Below, one piece after another: positions 44,301 through 53,802 of a DNA stretch of 64,000 nucleotides. Numbering within the stretch: the first letter of the stretch is position 1; each line of letters starts with the position of its first letter. This DNA is from Rhizopus arrhizus (taxonomy: Eukaryota > Mucoromycota > Mucoromycetes > Mucorales > Rhizopodaceae), in the NCBI GenBank assembly GCA_024220505.1, contig JAKZZE010000019.1, positions 1,042,334 to 1,106,333 of the forward strand, read 5' to 3'. A program made the translations under genes and the position numbers. The notes beneath the pieces were generated by a model, which saw only the letters and a program-made list of their open reading frames with translations, was not told where the DNA came from and searched no databases.

Positions 44301-46847
44301 GCCGTTAGTGCTGTCATTGATAGACTCACTCAACATAACATGATCCTCAATCCTCAGAAATGTCACTTTGGCAAAAGAAGTGTTCATCTGTTGGGTTTCT
44401 GCATTTCTGAAAAAGGGAAAAGCTTGGATCCACGCAAATTGACAAATATTGCTGACTGGCCCCGCCCTAAAACCGGCAGAGAAATGATGCAATGGTTGGG
44501 CACTGTCAACTACTTCCGTGCACATATCCCTTGTGCTGCCACACTCACTGCTCCTCTAGATGCGTTACGAAATGTTGCGTTCATCGATGATATTAATTGG
44601 ACACCTGAACTGCAAGTTCACTTTCAAAGCATCAAGGACATATTATGTTCCAACGTTGTTTTGAGTCCTTACGATCCTGCTAAGTCTCTCTACGTTGCCA
44701 CTGATGCATCCAACACTGGGATCGGTGCAGTTCTGTTCCAAAAATTTGACGAAAAACAGTCGGATGGACTCACTGTTACCACCATCAGATACCTAGGCTT
44801 CATGGCACGTTCTTTATCCCAATCTGAGCGAAACTATTCTGTCACTCGACGTGAACTTCTCGCTATTGTGTTTGCTTTGAAAAAGTTTCACAAATTTTTA
44901 TATGGTCATCACTTTACCTTATATTCTGATCATCGAGCGCTCACATACTTGTTCACATCAGATGAACTCAACCCCATGATGGTGGGTTGGATGGACACAT
45001 TGTTGTCCTATGATTTTGACATCATCCATATACCCGGTGTACAAAACGCTTTACCTGATGCTCTTTCACGTCTTTTTCCACCTGAAAAAGAACTGGCAGG
45101 GGGTGATTCTAATAGTAGCACAGTAAAACACCAAAACCTTGCTTACAAACCAAATCTAAAAAAGGAACATGAATTAAAAATGAAAAAAGAGAACCGAAAA
45201 GTGTTCTATGTACAAAGTCCTACCAAATTCAGTGACAAGGACTATATCACTCCACCACATGAGGATCGACAAGAGATTCTTGATGGAGTCCATAAATTCG
45301 GACACTTTGGAGCTGATCATATTGTGAAATCAATCCATAACCAAAACCTACATTGGCCAAACTTATTAGCTGATGCAGTAAATTATGTAAGCAAGTGCAA
45401 TACCTGTCAAAAGTACAATATTGCTAAAAAGGGTTATAATCCTCATCGACCTGTCTACGCTTATGTTCCTGGGGATGCCTATGCTTTTGATTTAATTGGG
45501 CCCTTTCAATCTAGTAGCAACATGTATACATATGTGTTGATTCTAGTCGACGTTTGCACCAGATTCTGCGTGTTGAAACCCCTAGTAGACAAAAAGGCAA
45601 AAACCGTTGCAGGTGCCATGGTTGATACATTTTCTTTACTCGGCTATCCTAGACACTTTGTATGTAGCGATAACGGCTCTGAATTCAAAAATGAAATTTT
45701 AGAGAATCTATTCAATGCAATGGGTATCGACAAAAGATATACCACTCCTTACCATCCCTCAGCAAATGGAGCTGCTGAACGTTATGTTCAATCTGCTAAA
45801 AAAATATTAGCAAAGCTCCTTGAAGGTGCCACTGAAGATTGGCATCATTACATTCCATCTGTACAGCTCATGATCAACAATAAGATCTCCACACGCTTGC
45901 AGACCACACCCTTTTCATTGATGTTTGCTCGCAACATAAATGACTTCATTGAATACAGGGATGATGCTGGTGAATTAAAAAAGAAGGAGTACATGCCGCA
46001 CGATGAGTTGTTGAAAAGAATAGACTACATGTCGCAAGTGGTCTTCCCTGCTATACAGGATAGAACCGACCTTTACACCAAAAGGCAAAAAGAAAAAGCT
46101 GACAGCAAAAATCGTCAGTCCACATTCCCGGAAGGAAGTTACGTAATGGTGCGTGACAGAGAGCAGTACAATAGTCTCTCCCCGGCTTACAAAGGTCCAT
46201 ATCGTGTTGTACGTCAAGTACAAGGTGGTGCTTATATACTTCGTGATGTTGACGAAACGCTCATGTCTCGAAATTATTCTCCAGAAGAATTAAAGATCAT
46301 TTCACAGGATGAAGTCATTCCAAAAGATGAATTGTACGAAATGGAGGCAATCATCAATCATAGAGGCGAACCTGGAAACAGGGAATATCTCGTACGCTGG
46401 AAAAATTACAGCAAAGACGATGATAGCTGGTTAACTGCTGAAGCATTTACTGATCCCGAGTCCATTAACATTTATTGGCGCAAACTGGGTAAATCCATAA
46501 ACCAAAAGGGTGAAGTAGTAAAAAAGAAAAATAATGAGGCTGAAAAGAATAAAAAGCAAAAATTGCCCTCAGACTACACCCCTAGTAAATTATTGACTAC
46601 GACAAGCATGAATGAACAGTCAAAGTCTGGAATCATGTCGCACAATAGACAATCTCACAATACAAAAGAAAAAAAGAAACGCCAATCCAAACGTAATGGC
46701 AACACTTTATCCAGATATCCCAAACGAAGACTACACCAAAATCAAGAAAGCTCTGATCGAAGAACAGATCATCATGAAGGCTTCGTAAAAAATACCGTGA
46801 CTGCAAATAATAATCTTAGGCACAGTAAGCGCATTAAGAGAAATTAG
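41316..46847 (+). CDS. LTR-B Gag-Pol polyprotein with C-terminal chromodomain
   Basis: Single 1843-aa ORF carrying all retrotransposition functions in one frame. Order: Ser-rich start, coiled-coil region (about 150-210), gag core, zinc-knuckle variant CRYCGDKYTPGHLDKC (about 500-516, spacing CX2CX7HX3C), aspartic protease ALVDTGADISFIS (about 660), reverse transcriptase with FTSLDLKSAFHRL (about 912) and YVDDIVIG (about 976), RNase H with YVATDASNTGIGA (about 1128), integrase with HHCC (about 1325-1368), SDNGSEFKNE (about 1451) and a downstream catalytic Glu, chromodomain EAIINHRGEPGNREYLVRW (about 1672-1725), and a Lys/Arg-rich tail. Chromodomains of this class read histone marks and steer integration into silent chromatin. 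With no stop between gag and pol, Gag excess must arise another way, such as proteolysis or protein turnover. Confidence 0.95.
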   Translation: MAVITRNNRPTRTSRASISSVSSLSSVVSEVTSSRPVSPVAPGLDNFSDRPGSPSYVEMVTGSRSRSPSPADSVSGAIGERLNSLSIKKDESSLVCGDAISLSTAEDDVVMEDAPLNNARRAISGEKKNASRYSKSVSNNKSRSYEKLNHFHRKYDETTGLLDKLVEKRDLEEDESKRKALKIQIREYREDLEYYEERITKLDEIIANEISRKMNEVGSNTNNTRESEPTIPIKVIPPFRLLVSAAYSLKHYNASKISPDDVKNDNAFKTVQDFIRKFETVLKHYNVNIDKNGLRYLQVSIENGQDDRSINWLQHKLTVADFKNSNWEGIKAALIGKFGESFTYLQYRQKLMRIRQLNGEYLNTYVDRYIDLMTKAKFADSSLAVMHFLGTLIAPVKDCLERKLAEIRAKKNAEFILEDDSLSNIQTIIENNKMHFIEECKKSFPDLKNQERPQLKSANNKAPRLTETKRKFHGDEQRYFPANKNRERNFHKRPAHSMPKCRYCGDKYTPGHLDKCREMEKRRDHYINKDTGFRAHKDAPKNYTGNFSQRRRSFEEKIHNRNDSRIAVHNVEKVEKQTITEPEIMQTHPADEVMNDLLNDDEVISPFQKALKQVQEKKKHKQGNVRCYSLKTKEETHPTMLQSPYSLHTPFLLNDHRLIALVDTGADISFISKNAVNKLKRRVIPVHGSLLLADKEKTVKRVGVTDKLNVGYKGQIIAHEFEVLNMHDKIDAIFGRDILPILGIHLTGVATNWDDNKVKFDDSIEDSEYIPNVSNAGTPDEHEALLLTLQSHIDKNQQIDVHSLCNLPEAVVKLDTPHGKHAHVRQYPIANKMMPIFDEAVKTWLENGVIIRAPPSPWNSPITFAPKKDANGNPTDYRPCIDPRKINALLEPDNYPLPLIDDIFHDLAGSTIFTSLDLKSAFHRLPIRKSDQVKTTFTHRNKQYMFRSAPFGLKHVSSHFMRIMNLILNDLPNVHVYVDDIVIGTPGDSMEKHCQAVSAVIDRLTQHNMILNPQKCHFGKRSVHLLGFCISEKGKSLDPRKLTNIADWPRPKTGREMMQWLGTVNYFRAHIPCAATLTAPLDALRNVAFIDDINWTPELQVHFQSIKDILCSNVVLSPYDPAKSLYVATDASNTGIGAVLFQKFDEKQSDGLTVTTIRYLGFMARSLSQSERNYSVTRRELLAIVFALKKFHKFLYGHHFTLYSDHRALTYLFTSDELNPMMVGWMDTLLSYDFDIIHIPGVQNALPDALSRLFPPEKELAGGDSNSSTVKHQNLAYKPNLKKEHELKMKKENRKVFYVQSPTKFSDKDYITPPHEDRQEILDGVHKFGHFGADHIVKSIHNQNLHWPNLLADAVNYVSKCNTCQKYNIAKKGYNPHRPVYAYVPGDAYAFDLIGPFQSSSNMYTYVLILVDVCTRFCVLKPLVDKKAKTVAGAMVDTFSLLGYPRHFVCSDNGSEFKNEILENLFNAMGIDKRYTTPYHPSANGAAERYVQSAKKILAKLLEGATEDWHHYIPSVQLMINNKISTRLQTTPFSLMFARNINDFIEYRDDAGELKKKEYMPHDELLKRIDYMSQVVFPAIQDRTDLYTKRQKEKADSKNRQSTFPEGSYVMVRDREQYNSLSPAYKGPYRVVRQVQGGAYILRDVDETLMSRNYSPEELKIISQDEVIPKDELYEMEAIINHRGEPGNREYLVRWKNYSKDDDSWLTAEAFTDPESINIYWRKLGKSINQKGEVVKKKNNEAEKNKKQKLPSDYTPSKLLTTTSMNEQSKSGIMSHNRQSHNTKEKKKRQSKRNGNTLSRYPKRRLHQNQESSDRRTDHHEGFVKNTVTANNNLRHSKRIKRN

Positions 46848-46923
46848 GTCACACAAAAATTTATAGCTGTTCAAACACTTCCTATTCAACTTCCAAACGT
46901 TGATACCAACTGGTAGGGGGTGA

Positions 46924-47133
46924 TGTCGTGTTTGGTCATTAATGATGTCTTTATTTATTATTTTATGATTGATCTCAGTCAAGCCTACGTCAGACTATAT
47001 AATTAATAGTCAGACAATATAATCCAGGGTTCATTCTAAATTATTAGTTCCTCTCCTTTTTCTTACTTAATAAATAGTAGTTGTTAGCTATTGACTTCTT
47101 ACTGTTTTCATATTATAAGTACCAAATATCTCA
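46924..47133 (+). repeat. LTR-B 3' LTR
   Basis: 210 bp, one base different from the 5' copy. It joins directly to the C-terminal half of the Tc1-D transposase. Confidence 0.9.
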
Positions 47134-47590
47134 GCTCCTATCCACAAGAATGCTGATATTAGAAAATACATTGAACAACGCGGCTACGGCTGTGTTTATC
47201 TTCCAGCTTACTCCCCTGAACTCAACCCGATTGAGCAATTCTGGTCAGCGTGTAAAAGCAAACTGAAAAGAGAAGAGCTTTTACAGGAAGAGACAATGTC
47301 GTCTAGAATTGGAGATGCATGCAACAAGGTCCTTTTGAGTGATCTTCAAGGGTTTTGTAGATACTCAGCTACCAGGTTCGAGGATTGTTTGAGCCGTGAA
47401 CCAATGTAGTATTTTTTTTTTCGTGCAGTTCATGCACCAATAAATGTATGAATTTTTAAAAATAATTTAAATGAATTTCTTTTCTGAGTCTGAATCAATT
47501 TTTATTTTTAAACTGCACGAATTTTTTTTCCTGAAGCTGCACGAATAATTTGTGAAAATAGTGTATTATTAGCGTTTTTGGTTGTTCTGT
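47134..47590 (+). mobile_element. Tc1-D right part: transposase C-terminus and terminal repeat
   Basis: APIHKNADIRKYIEQRGYG and AYSPELNPIEQFWSACKSK run open to the TAG at 47407-47409; the Asp before NAPIH is missing. Asp to Glu spacing would be 34. The terminal repeat, complementary to 40480-40545, lies at about 47480-47590, but the outermost bases diverge (GCGTTTTTGGTTG instead of GCGTTTTTAGAG). A GAGTTTTTTCA block reappears at about 47728. About 150 codons are missing between the left and right parts. Confidence 0.7.
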
Positions 47591-48007
47591 TTTACGAAAT
47601 AGGTGTATCACCGTGAAATTTTGCACATATGTAGCACTGATAATAACATATCGTATGCTATAATTTCAATCTCAGATGGTAAATATTGATCCGGAATCAA
47701 CTGCTAAAAGGAGACTGATTTATTTTTAGAGTTTTTTCATTTCCATAAATGTCGGATACACGGACCGACCGACAAACTTTGCGGACTTTTATTGACATAT
47801 TATGAGTCATAAGGACTCCAAAAGTATAAAAAAAGTCATTTTTCTCTTTTTCTTCAAATTTTTCCGTTTAATTTTTTAAATTTCCTAAACACTTCAATCA
47901 TGTGATGTATCCATCATTCATAACTCGATATGAAAACAGTATTAATAAGCTACATGTAAAATATATCCAATAGATAGGCTACAGGTTAATTCGGATAATC
48001 TTCATTA
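47591..48007. other. Gap, no gene seen
   Basis: AT-rich sequence between the Tc1-D end and an LTR fragment. GAGTTTTTTCATTTCC near 47728 may be a displaced transposon end. The integrase remainder of LTR-A, expected here if the insertions were simple, is absent. Confidence 0.4.
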
Positions 48008-48229
48008 AGGATAAGATGCTGCGTAATTGCACGGTTAAATTATATTAAATCCAGGGACTAAATCACAGTCAATCGCAGTCAATCATATACGAGTATTCTA
48101 TGGATAAATGCTTATGATGACAAAGATTACAATGGAGGAACACGTAACCATTATCTATTTGTCATTAGTTATATCATACTCATTAATTATTCATCCATGA
48201 CATGAAATATTATCCGTGTATGAAAAGTA
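48008..48229 (-). repeat. LTR-A-family LTR fragment, inverted
   Basis: The reverse complement of about 31714-31945 with few differences (for example the CGATTGACTGTGATT block). It ends at the TA target of Tc1 copy A on the right and loses similarity at about 48008 on the left. It does not continue beyond copy A. Confidence 0.75.
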
Positions 48230-49867
48230 CAGTAGGTCAAAAAATTGCTGCAAGGAATCCATTTTTCTCAGTTTTTGTAGCGTACATCCCGTCACAGTGG
48301 TACAAACTGCCTCTGTTCCTACATAGTAGATTTCCTACATGTCTTGAAAAATCTGAAAGAGTTTAAGCCCCATTGGATAAGTATTGAAGGAAGTATGAGA
48401 CGCGCAATTTGAAAATTTGAAAAAACGAAAATTTGAACGAAATGGGTTTATTTATTAATATTTAGTTGATCCTCCTTTTCTATTAATAACCTCTTGAATT
48501 CTTGCCGGCATGCTATCGATGTACCTTTGGCAAAGTTCTTTATCAAATTCATTCCATGCTTTTTCTACTCGTTCCCAAAGCTCATCCGTATTCTTTGCTC
48601 TACGTTCGTAACAGCTGAGCTTTAACTTCAGTTGATGCCATACATGTTCTATTGGATTTAAGTCCGGACTCTGAGCTGGCCAATCGCTAATATAGCGCAC
48701 TTGATGATTATCTAACCAGGCTATTGTGGATTTTGCCTTGTGCTTTGGATCATTATTATGCTGAAAGTAAATGTTGGACCAGTTGAAATTGTAGTACTCC
48801 ATAGTATCACGAAGTGTAGTGTCTAATATATGCTGATAAACATCCGCGTTCATGTTCCCATCGTAAATTTGACAAGCATATCCTGGTCCTTCAGATGTTA
48901 TGCAGCCCCACATCATCAACTTGCCGCCTCCATGCTTGACTGTAAACTCTAGATGATGCGGTTGAAGAGGATCACTTGGTCTTTTCCAATAGTACTTGCA
49001 ACCATCAGAGCCCCATACGTTGATCTTGGTTTCATCAGAAAAGACGACTTTTCGCCATTCTTCCACTGTCCAATCCTGGTGCTTCTTGGCCCATTCTAAT
49101 CGATGCTGCATATGAGCTTTTGTCAGAAACGGCTTCTTTTTTTTATTGAAGAATGGAACTCCATTGATTTCAGGACGTTAATTGCTGACTGGTATGAGAT
49201 ATCATAGCCAAGTTGAACCAGCTCCCGGTGTACCTCTTTGGCAGTCTTTAGAACCCCTTCAATGACTTTTCTTTTGATTAGCCGCTTCGTCACTTTGGAG
49301 ACTAATGTAGGTCTACCACCTGTGTTTATTGTCCTATTTGAAAACAACCGCCTAGAGTATCTACTAACAGTTGATTCATGTACTCCAATCTCCTTAGCAA
49401 TATCGTACGTTGATGTGGATCCAGTTAATGCTTGCTTGAGATCGTTTACTTTTTCTTCTGGCAGTCGTTTAGGCATGCGATTGGTAATAAGGTAAAAAAG
49501 AGAAATAATTTAGATAAGAAAATTTAAAATTTAGAATAAAGGAATTGTAAGCGCTTTTATATACTGGCAACATTCTAATCATGTCAAGAATGTGAAAAAT
49601 TATGATAGCAACCGGTTGGGTCGTATTAAAATTTGTTATTCCAAACATATGTAAACAAGTAAAAAATGCCGGATGTTTATAATATTCCCTTTAACAATAT
49701 CAAATTCCACCAATAACTATTGCCCATATCAGATAATCGACGAATAAATGCCCCTTCTAGTGAGGTACAAACAATCAATGTTTGAGATAGTTTCATGCAG
49801 TATCCATAGACAACCAGCTGTAAAACCGGTATTTTGCAATTCCTTGCAGCAATTTTTTGACCTACTG
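48230..49867 (-). mobile_element. Tc1 copy A (minus orientation)
   Basis: 1638 bp between TA at 48228-48229 and 49868-49869. The 29-bp inverted ends begin CAGTAGGTCAAAAAATTGC. Nearly identical to copy B at 51314-52952 in the opposite orientation; one base shorter because of an eight- instead of nine-base A run. Confidence 0.92.
48455..49476 (-). pseudogene. Copy A transposase, frameshifted
   Basis: Begins at the ATG at 49476 (MPKRLPEEKVNDLKQAL) and runs to about 49125, where loss of one A in a run of eight (49137-49144) shifts the frame; the rest is open from about 49140 to 48455. Apart from the shift it matches the intact copy B, including Asn at the second catalytic position (FQHNNDPKH). 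Confidence 0.88.
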
Positions 49868-49869
49868 TA

Positions 49870-50195
49870 TATCCCCCTCTTGTTTGAATAATAGCTTTGA
49901 TTCTATCCGGCATACTGTCTATACACAGTGACCAGCAAAACTGTCCAAATGTTTCGTAATTTTCTCTTCTAGGGCTTGTAGCACCATAGTTGTTAAGCTA
50001 ATGTACACCTTATTGTACAGTGGGTCAGAAAACTACACCAACGTAACCTAATTTTTCGGGAATAGGAGCATAAGTCTGTCAGTTTAACAGCAAACATTAT
50101 GAAAATTGAACCAAACAAAGTTGTCATATTTACCTCATTAAATACGTATTATTCGTATGAGATTGCTCGGATCTTATACAGTACGTGAAAAAATA
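49870..50195. repeat. Mosaic of transposon ends
   Basis: 49870-49925 codes, on minus, the C-terminal end of another Tc1 transposase (MPDRIKAIIQTRGGY). A CAGTGACCAGCAAAACTG terminus-like sequence follows at about 49926. At 50018-50135 is the Tc1-B terminal repeat (CAGTGGGTCAGAAAAC). From 50138 to 50190 lies the start of an LTR-E-family LTR in minus orientation, cut by CAGTACGTGAAAAAATATGA, another Tc1-like terminus. Confidence 0.65.
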
Positions 50196-50720
50196 TGAGC
50201 AACCTCTGTTCGATTTGTCTTCATATCTTTTTATTTTTGTGTGTATATTTGCCAGAGCTTTGATATCACGCAAACTAATTAGGGAAACAAAGATACATAT
50301 AATACACTAAAGAGATTGACTGTACTTGAAGTACAAGCTTTTTAAAAAGGGAAAGGCAGTCATAAAAAAGCCAATTGTTGTAGAACAGCAACTGATTGTA
50401 ATTGACATTGATAAATATAAGTCTTACTACAAGATCATAATTAAATAAAAATAAAATATAAGTTTATTTAAATAAGATTATACAATCAATTCCAATTAAA
50501 CATATTCTTTTAGAATATGTTTTGTATTAATGAGAGTTCTTTGATAAGAAGAAGTATCAACTAAAATAACAAGATCCAATCCAATATCAGGAATATTGCT
50601 AATCTTTCACATAATTGAAATAACGCGTAAAATAACGTTATTCAAATCAGTGAGGAATTCCCAGAATAAAAGATAATCTATGACAGACATACAAAAGAAC
50701 AAATGAATAGTTTTCATAAT
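50196..50720. other. Gap, no gene seen
   Basis: AT-rich DNA following a Tc1-like terminus at 50184. No ORF or matching second terminus was found. Confidence 0.4.
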
Positions 50721-51054
50721 TGAGATATTTTCAGATAATAAAGTGAGAAAAAAGAAAGGAAATAGTACTTGAAAACTAGTGAATGAGTCTCTATGTAACT
50801 TCTTTATTAGATTTTAAGACGAGGGAGAGAACCCATTTAATCAAATTACACCTTTATATAGGAAATGAAATTATTCAGGGACCGAAGTGAGTTCAAGGTC
50901 AATTTTAGTATTGAGCTTGAACAATATAAACATAGTATATGAGCTTTTAAGGAATATGTAATAAGTAATATTATGTATTCAGTACTTGTTATTTCTTATA
51001 TAAGATCTGAGTAATCTCATACGAATAATAGTATTTAATGATGTAAATACGACA
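50721..51054 (+). repeat. Solo LTR of the LTR-E family (TSD ATAAT)
   Basis: 334 bp, TGAGATATTTTCAG...AAATACGACA, flanked by ATAAT at 50716-50720 and 51055-51059. Same orientation on + as the LTR at 61932-62263 and highly similar to it. Confidence 0.9.
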
Positions 51055-51313
51055 ATAATCATAATTATAGATGACACTTGCTAAAGTACCTGAATATTAG
51101 AAGAACGCTTACAATAGAAGATATCAAGCCACTAACTCAATAAGATATAAATACCTGCCTTCAATTAGAATAATTTTTACTTAAAAAAACTTAAACTGAA
51201 ATAAAGATCAGTCTCAAAACGTACTCACACTGTTTCTTGATCTTTGTTTCTACCTTTTCCTAAATTACTTTTACCATTATACAACAGTCACCTATTTATG
51301 AAATTTACATTTA

Positions 51314-52952
51314 CAGTGGGTCAAAAAACTGATGCAAGGAATTGCAAAATACCGGTTTTACAGCTGGTTGTCTATGGATACTGCATGAAACTATCTCAAA
51401 CATTGATTGTTTGTACCTCACTAGAAGGGGCATTTATTCGTCGATTATCTGATATGGGCAATAGTTATTGGTGGAATTTGATATTGTTAAAGGGAATATT
51501 ATAAACATCCGGCATTTTTTACTTGTTTACATATGTTTGGAATAACAAATTTTAATACGACCCAACCGGTTGCTATCATAATTTTTCACATTCTTGACAT
51601 GATTAGAATGTTGCCAGTATATAAAAGCGCTTACAATTCCTTTATTCTAAATTTTAAATTTTCTTATCTAAATTATTTCTCTTTTTTACCTTATTACCAA
51701 TCGCATGCCTAAACGACTGCCAGAAGAAAAAGTAAACGATCTCAAGCAAGCATTAACTGGATCCACATCAACGTACGATATTGCTAAGGAGATTGGAGTA
51801 CATGAATCAACTGTTAGTAGATACTCTAGGCGGTTGTTTTCAAATAGGACAATAAACACAGGTGGTAGACCTACATTAGTCTCCAAAGTGACGAAGCGGC
51901 TAATCAAAAGAAAAGTCATTGAAGGGGTTCTAAAGACTGCCAAAGAGGTACACCGGGAGCTGGTTCAACTTGGCTATGATATCTCATACCAGTCAGCAAT
52001 TAACGTCCTGAAATCAATGGAGTTCCATTCTTCAATAAAAAAAAAGAAGCCGTTTCTGACAAAAGCTCATATGCAGCATCGATTAGAATGGGCCAAGAAG
52101 CACCAGGATTGGACAGTGGAAGAATGGCGAAAAGTCGTCTTTTCTGATGAAACCAAGATCAACGTATGGGGCTCTGATGGTTGCAAGTACTATTGGAAAA
52201 GACCAAGTGATCCTCTTCAACCGCATCATCTAGAGTTTACAGTCAAGCATGGAGGCGGCAAGTTGATGATGTGGGGCTGCATAACATCTGAAGGACCAGG
52301 ATATGCTTGTCAAATTTACGATGGGAACATGAACGCGGATGTTTATCAGCATATATTAGACACTACACTTCGTGATACTATGGAGTACTACAATTTCAAC
52401 TGGTCCAACATTTACTTTCAGCATAATAATGATCCAAAGCACAAGGCAAAATCCACAATAGCCTGGTTAGATAATCATCAAGTGCGCTATATTAGCGATT
52501 GGCCAGCTCAGAGTCCGGACTTAAATCCAATAGAACATGTATGGCATCAACTGAAGTTAAAGCTCAGCTGTTACGAACGTAGAGCAAAGAATACGGATGA
52601 GCTTTGGGAACGAGTAGAAAAAGCATGGAATGAATTTGATAAAGAACTTTGCCAAAGGTACATCGATAGCATGCCGGCAAGAATTCAAGAGGTTATTAAT
52701 AGAAAAGGAGGATCAACTAAATATTAATAAATAAACCCATTTCGTTCAAATTTTCGTTTTTTCAAATTTTCAAATTGCGCGTCTCATACTTCCTTCAATA
52801 CTTATCCAATGGGGCTTAAACTCTTTCAGATTTTTCAAGACATGTAGGAAATCTACTATGTAGGAACAGAGGCAGTTTGTACCACTGTGACGGGATGTAC
52901 GCTACAAAAACTGAGAAAAATGGATTCCTTGCAGCAATTTTTTGACCTACTG
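51314..52952 (+). mobile_element. Tc1 copy B (plus orientation)
   Basis: 1639 bp flanked by TA at 51312-51313 and 52953-52954, the inverted twin of copy A. Its left end has drifted from the other three termini (CAGTGGGTCAAAAAACTGAT instead of CAGTAGGTCAAAAAATTGCT). Confidence 0.92.
51705..52727 (+). CDS. Tc1 transposase, open frame but second catalytic Asp replaced by Asn
   Basis: A 340-aa Tc1 protein starting MPKRLPEEKVNDL. N-terminal paired-like DNA-binding region with two helix-turn-helix units (STYDIAKEIGVHESTVSRYS; GRP linker TGGRPTLVS), then the DDE domain: first Asp in VVFSDETKINVWGSDG, the second position reads FQHNNDPKH where relatives have FQHDNDPKH, and the Glu is in SPDLNPIEHVW. 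Spacing from second position to Glu is 35. It ends RKGGSTKY. Asp to Asn at this position abolishes metal-ion catalysis in DDE enzymes, so cutting activity is predicted lost although DNA binding may remain. The same change is in copy A. Confidence 0.92.
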   Translation: MPKRLPEEKVNDLKQALTGSTSTYDIAKEIGVHESTVSRYSRRLFSNRTINTGGRPTLVSKVTKRLIKRKVIEGVLKTAKEVHRELVQLGYDISYQSAINVLKSMEFHSSIKKKKPFLTKAHMQHRLEWAKKHQDWTVEEWRKVVFSDETKINVWGSDGCKYYWKRPSDPLQPHHLEFTVKHGGGKLMMWGCITSEGPGYACQIYDGNMNADVYQHILDTTLRDTMEYYNFNWSNIYFQHNNDPKHKAKSTIAWLDNHQVRYISDWPAQSPDLNPIEHVWHQLKLKLSCYERRAKNTDELWERVEKAWNEFDKELCQRYIDSMPARIQEVINRKGGSTKY

Positions 52953-52992
52953 TATAAAGCAATATTTATTGCAATATGAATGGTCGGTAAAG

Positions 52993-53091
52993 AAGTATAT
53001 AAAGCAATATAAGTGGTTTATAAAGAAATATATAAGGCAATATGAGTGGTTCATAAAGAAGTATATAAGGCAATATGAATGGTTTATAAAG
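52993..53091 (+). repeat. 33-bp tandem repeat, three full units
   Basis: Unit AAGTATATAAGGCAATATGA plus ATGGTTTATAAAG, three copies with 3-4 changes each, preceded by a diverged partial unit at about 52955-52992. It starts right after Tc1 copy B. Confidence 0.8.
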
Positions 53092-53224
53092 AGTAAAAAG
53101 ACAAATAAAGTAATAATTTAAAAAGTATCATTGGTTGCCAAATTATTTATAACGTAGAATAGACTATGTAAAGCAGCTAACAAGAGAGATGCCTTCGCAG
53201 AACGACAATTGGGTCTGTATAAAT

Positions 53225-53461
53225 CTACTTAGAGCTATGGATCATTATTTTCGTTAATATCGGCACCATACAGAGACGCAGAATATATTGACAGACATTT
53301 AGGTCCTTAAAGGGTGCCGATATTGACGTCGGCATAAATACCCATTCAATCACAGTTTTTGGCATAGTGTGGTGCAGCCAATCAGACCTGTCCTGGTTCT
53401 TCAATGCTGTCTCAACGATGTTGTGTATTGTCAAAAAGTGTGTTCCCAAATTGAGCAACAA
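53225..53461 (+). repeat. Left part of the probable LTR of LTR-D
   Basis: The minus-strand chromovirus LTR-C is inserted after AACAA at 53457-53461, and the sequence resumes at 59476. Joining the sides gives a stretch that ends ...GTACAACA just before a primer-binding-site-like TGGTGGAGAAGCTGGG and a gag gene, so this is probably the left part of that element's 5' LTR. The left boundary is not determined. Confidence 0.5.
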
Positions 53462-53802
53462 TGAAGTGTTTTAAGTATTCAAAAATAAGATAAAGAAGAA
53501 TTAACGAGACCGAACAATAGTTCTAAAGTCGAATACTTTTATTAAAGAAAGATTTCAAGGCTATTTATATTAGTTGAGCAAGACCTGAGATTAGATGACA
53601 AAAATAGTTACGACCGATATGATTTGACATGTATAAGAAAAATTTTATAGACTGATGTTAATAATCAACTGTTGAGATGAAAGTGAAACTTGGCTGTTTA
53701 GGGCAGTGATAATTATCAGGTTCTATTCTTATTCAAACTCATTTGTAAAGATTTAGTCCAGAATGATAAGACTGTATCTTATTGACATGTCAAAACATGA
53801 CA
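53462..53802 (-). repeat. LTR-C 3' LTR
   Basis: 341 bp, identical to the copy at 59135. In minus orientation a TATAAATAG box precedes AATAAAAG by about 20 bases. Confidence 0.93.

Larger units (their letters stand above)
41063..47133 (+). mobile_element. LTR-B: intact chromodomain Ty3/gypsy retrotransposon
   Basis: 6071 bp with two 210-bp LTRs (41063-41272 and 46924-47133), TGTCGTG...ATCTCA. The LTRs differ by one base (C/T at about 41236), so insertion or last LTR homogenisation was recent. A purine tract (GGTAGGGGGTGA) precedes the 3' LTR. One long ORF is intact. The bases before and after the element (GGCAG and GCTCC) do not match, so the expected 5-bp target duplication is absent. Confidence 0.92.

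Noticed and set aside
48008..48229. 3' LTR of LTR-A
   Set aside because: It has the opposite orientation to the 5' LTR and is only a fragment, so it must come from another copy.
53225..53461. 78-codon minus-strand open stretch
   Set aside because: Lies in the probable LTR of LTR-D, begins at the LTR-C insertion site, and has no recognisable domain.
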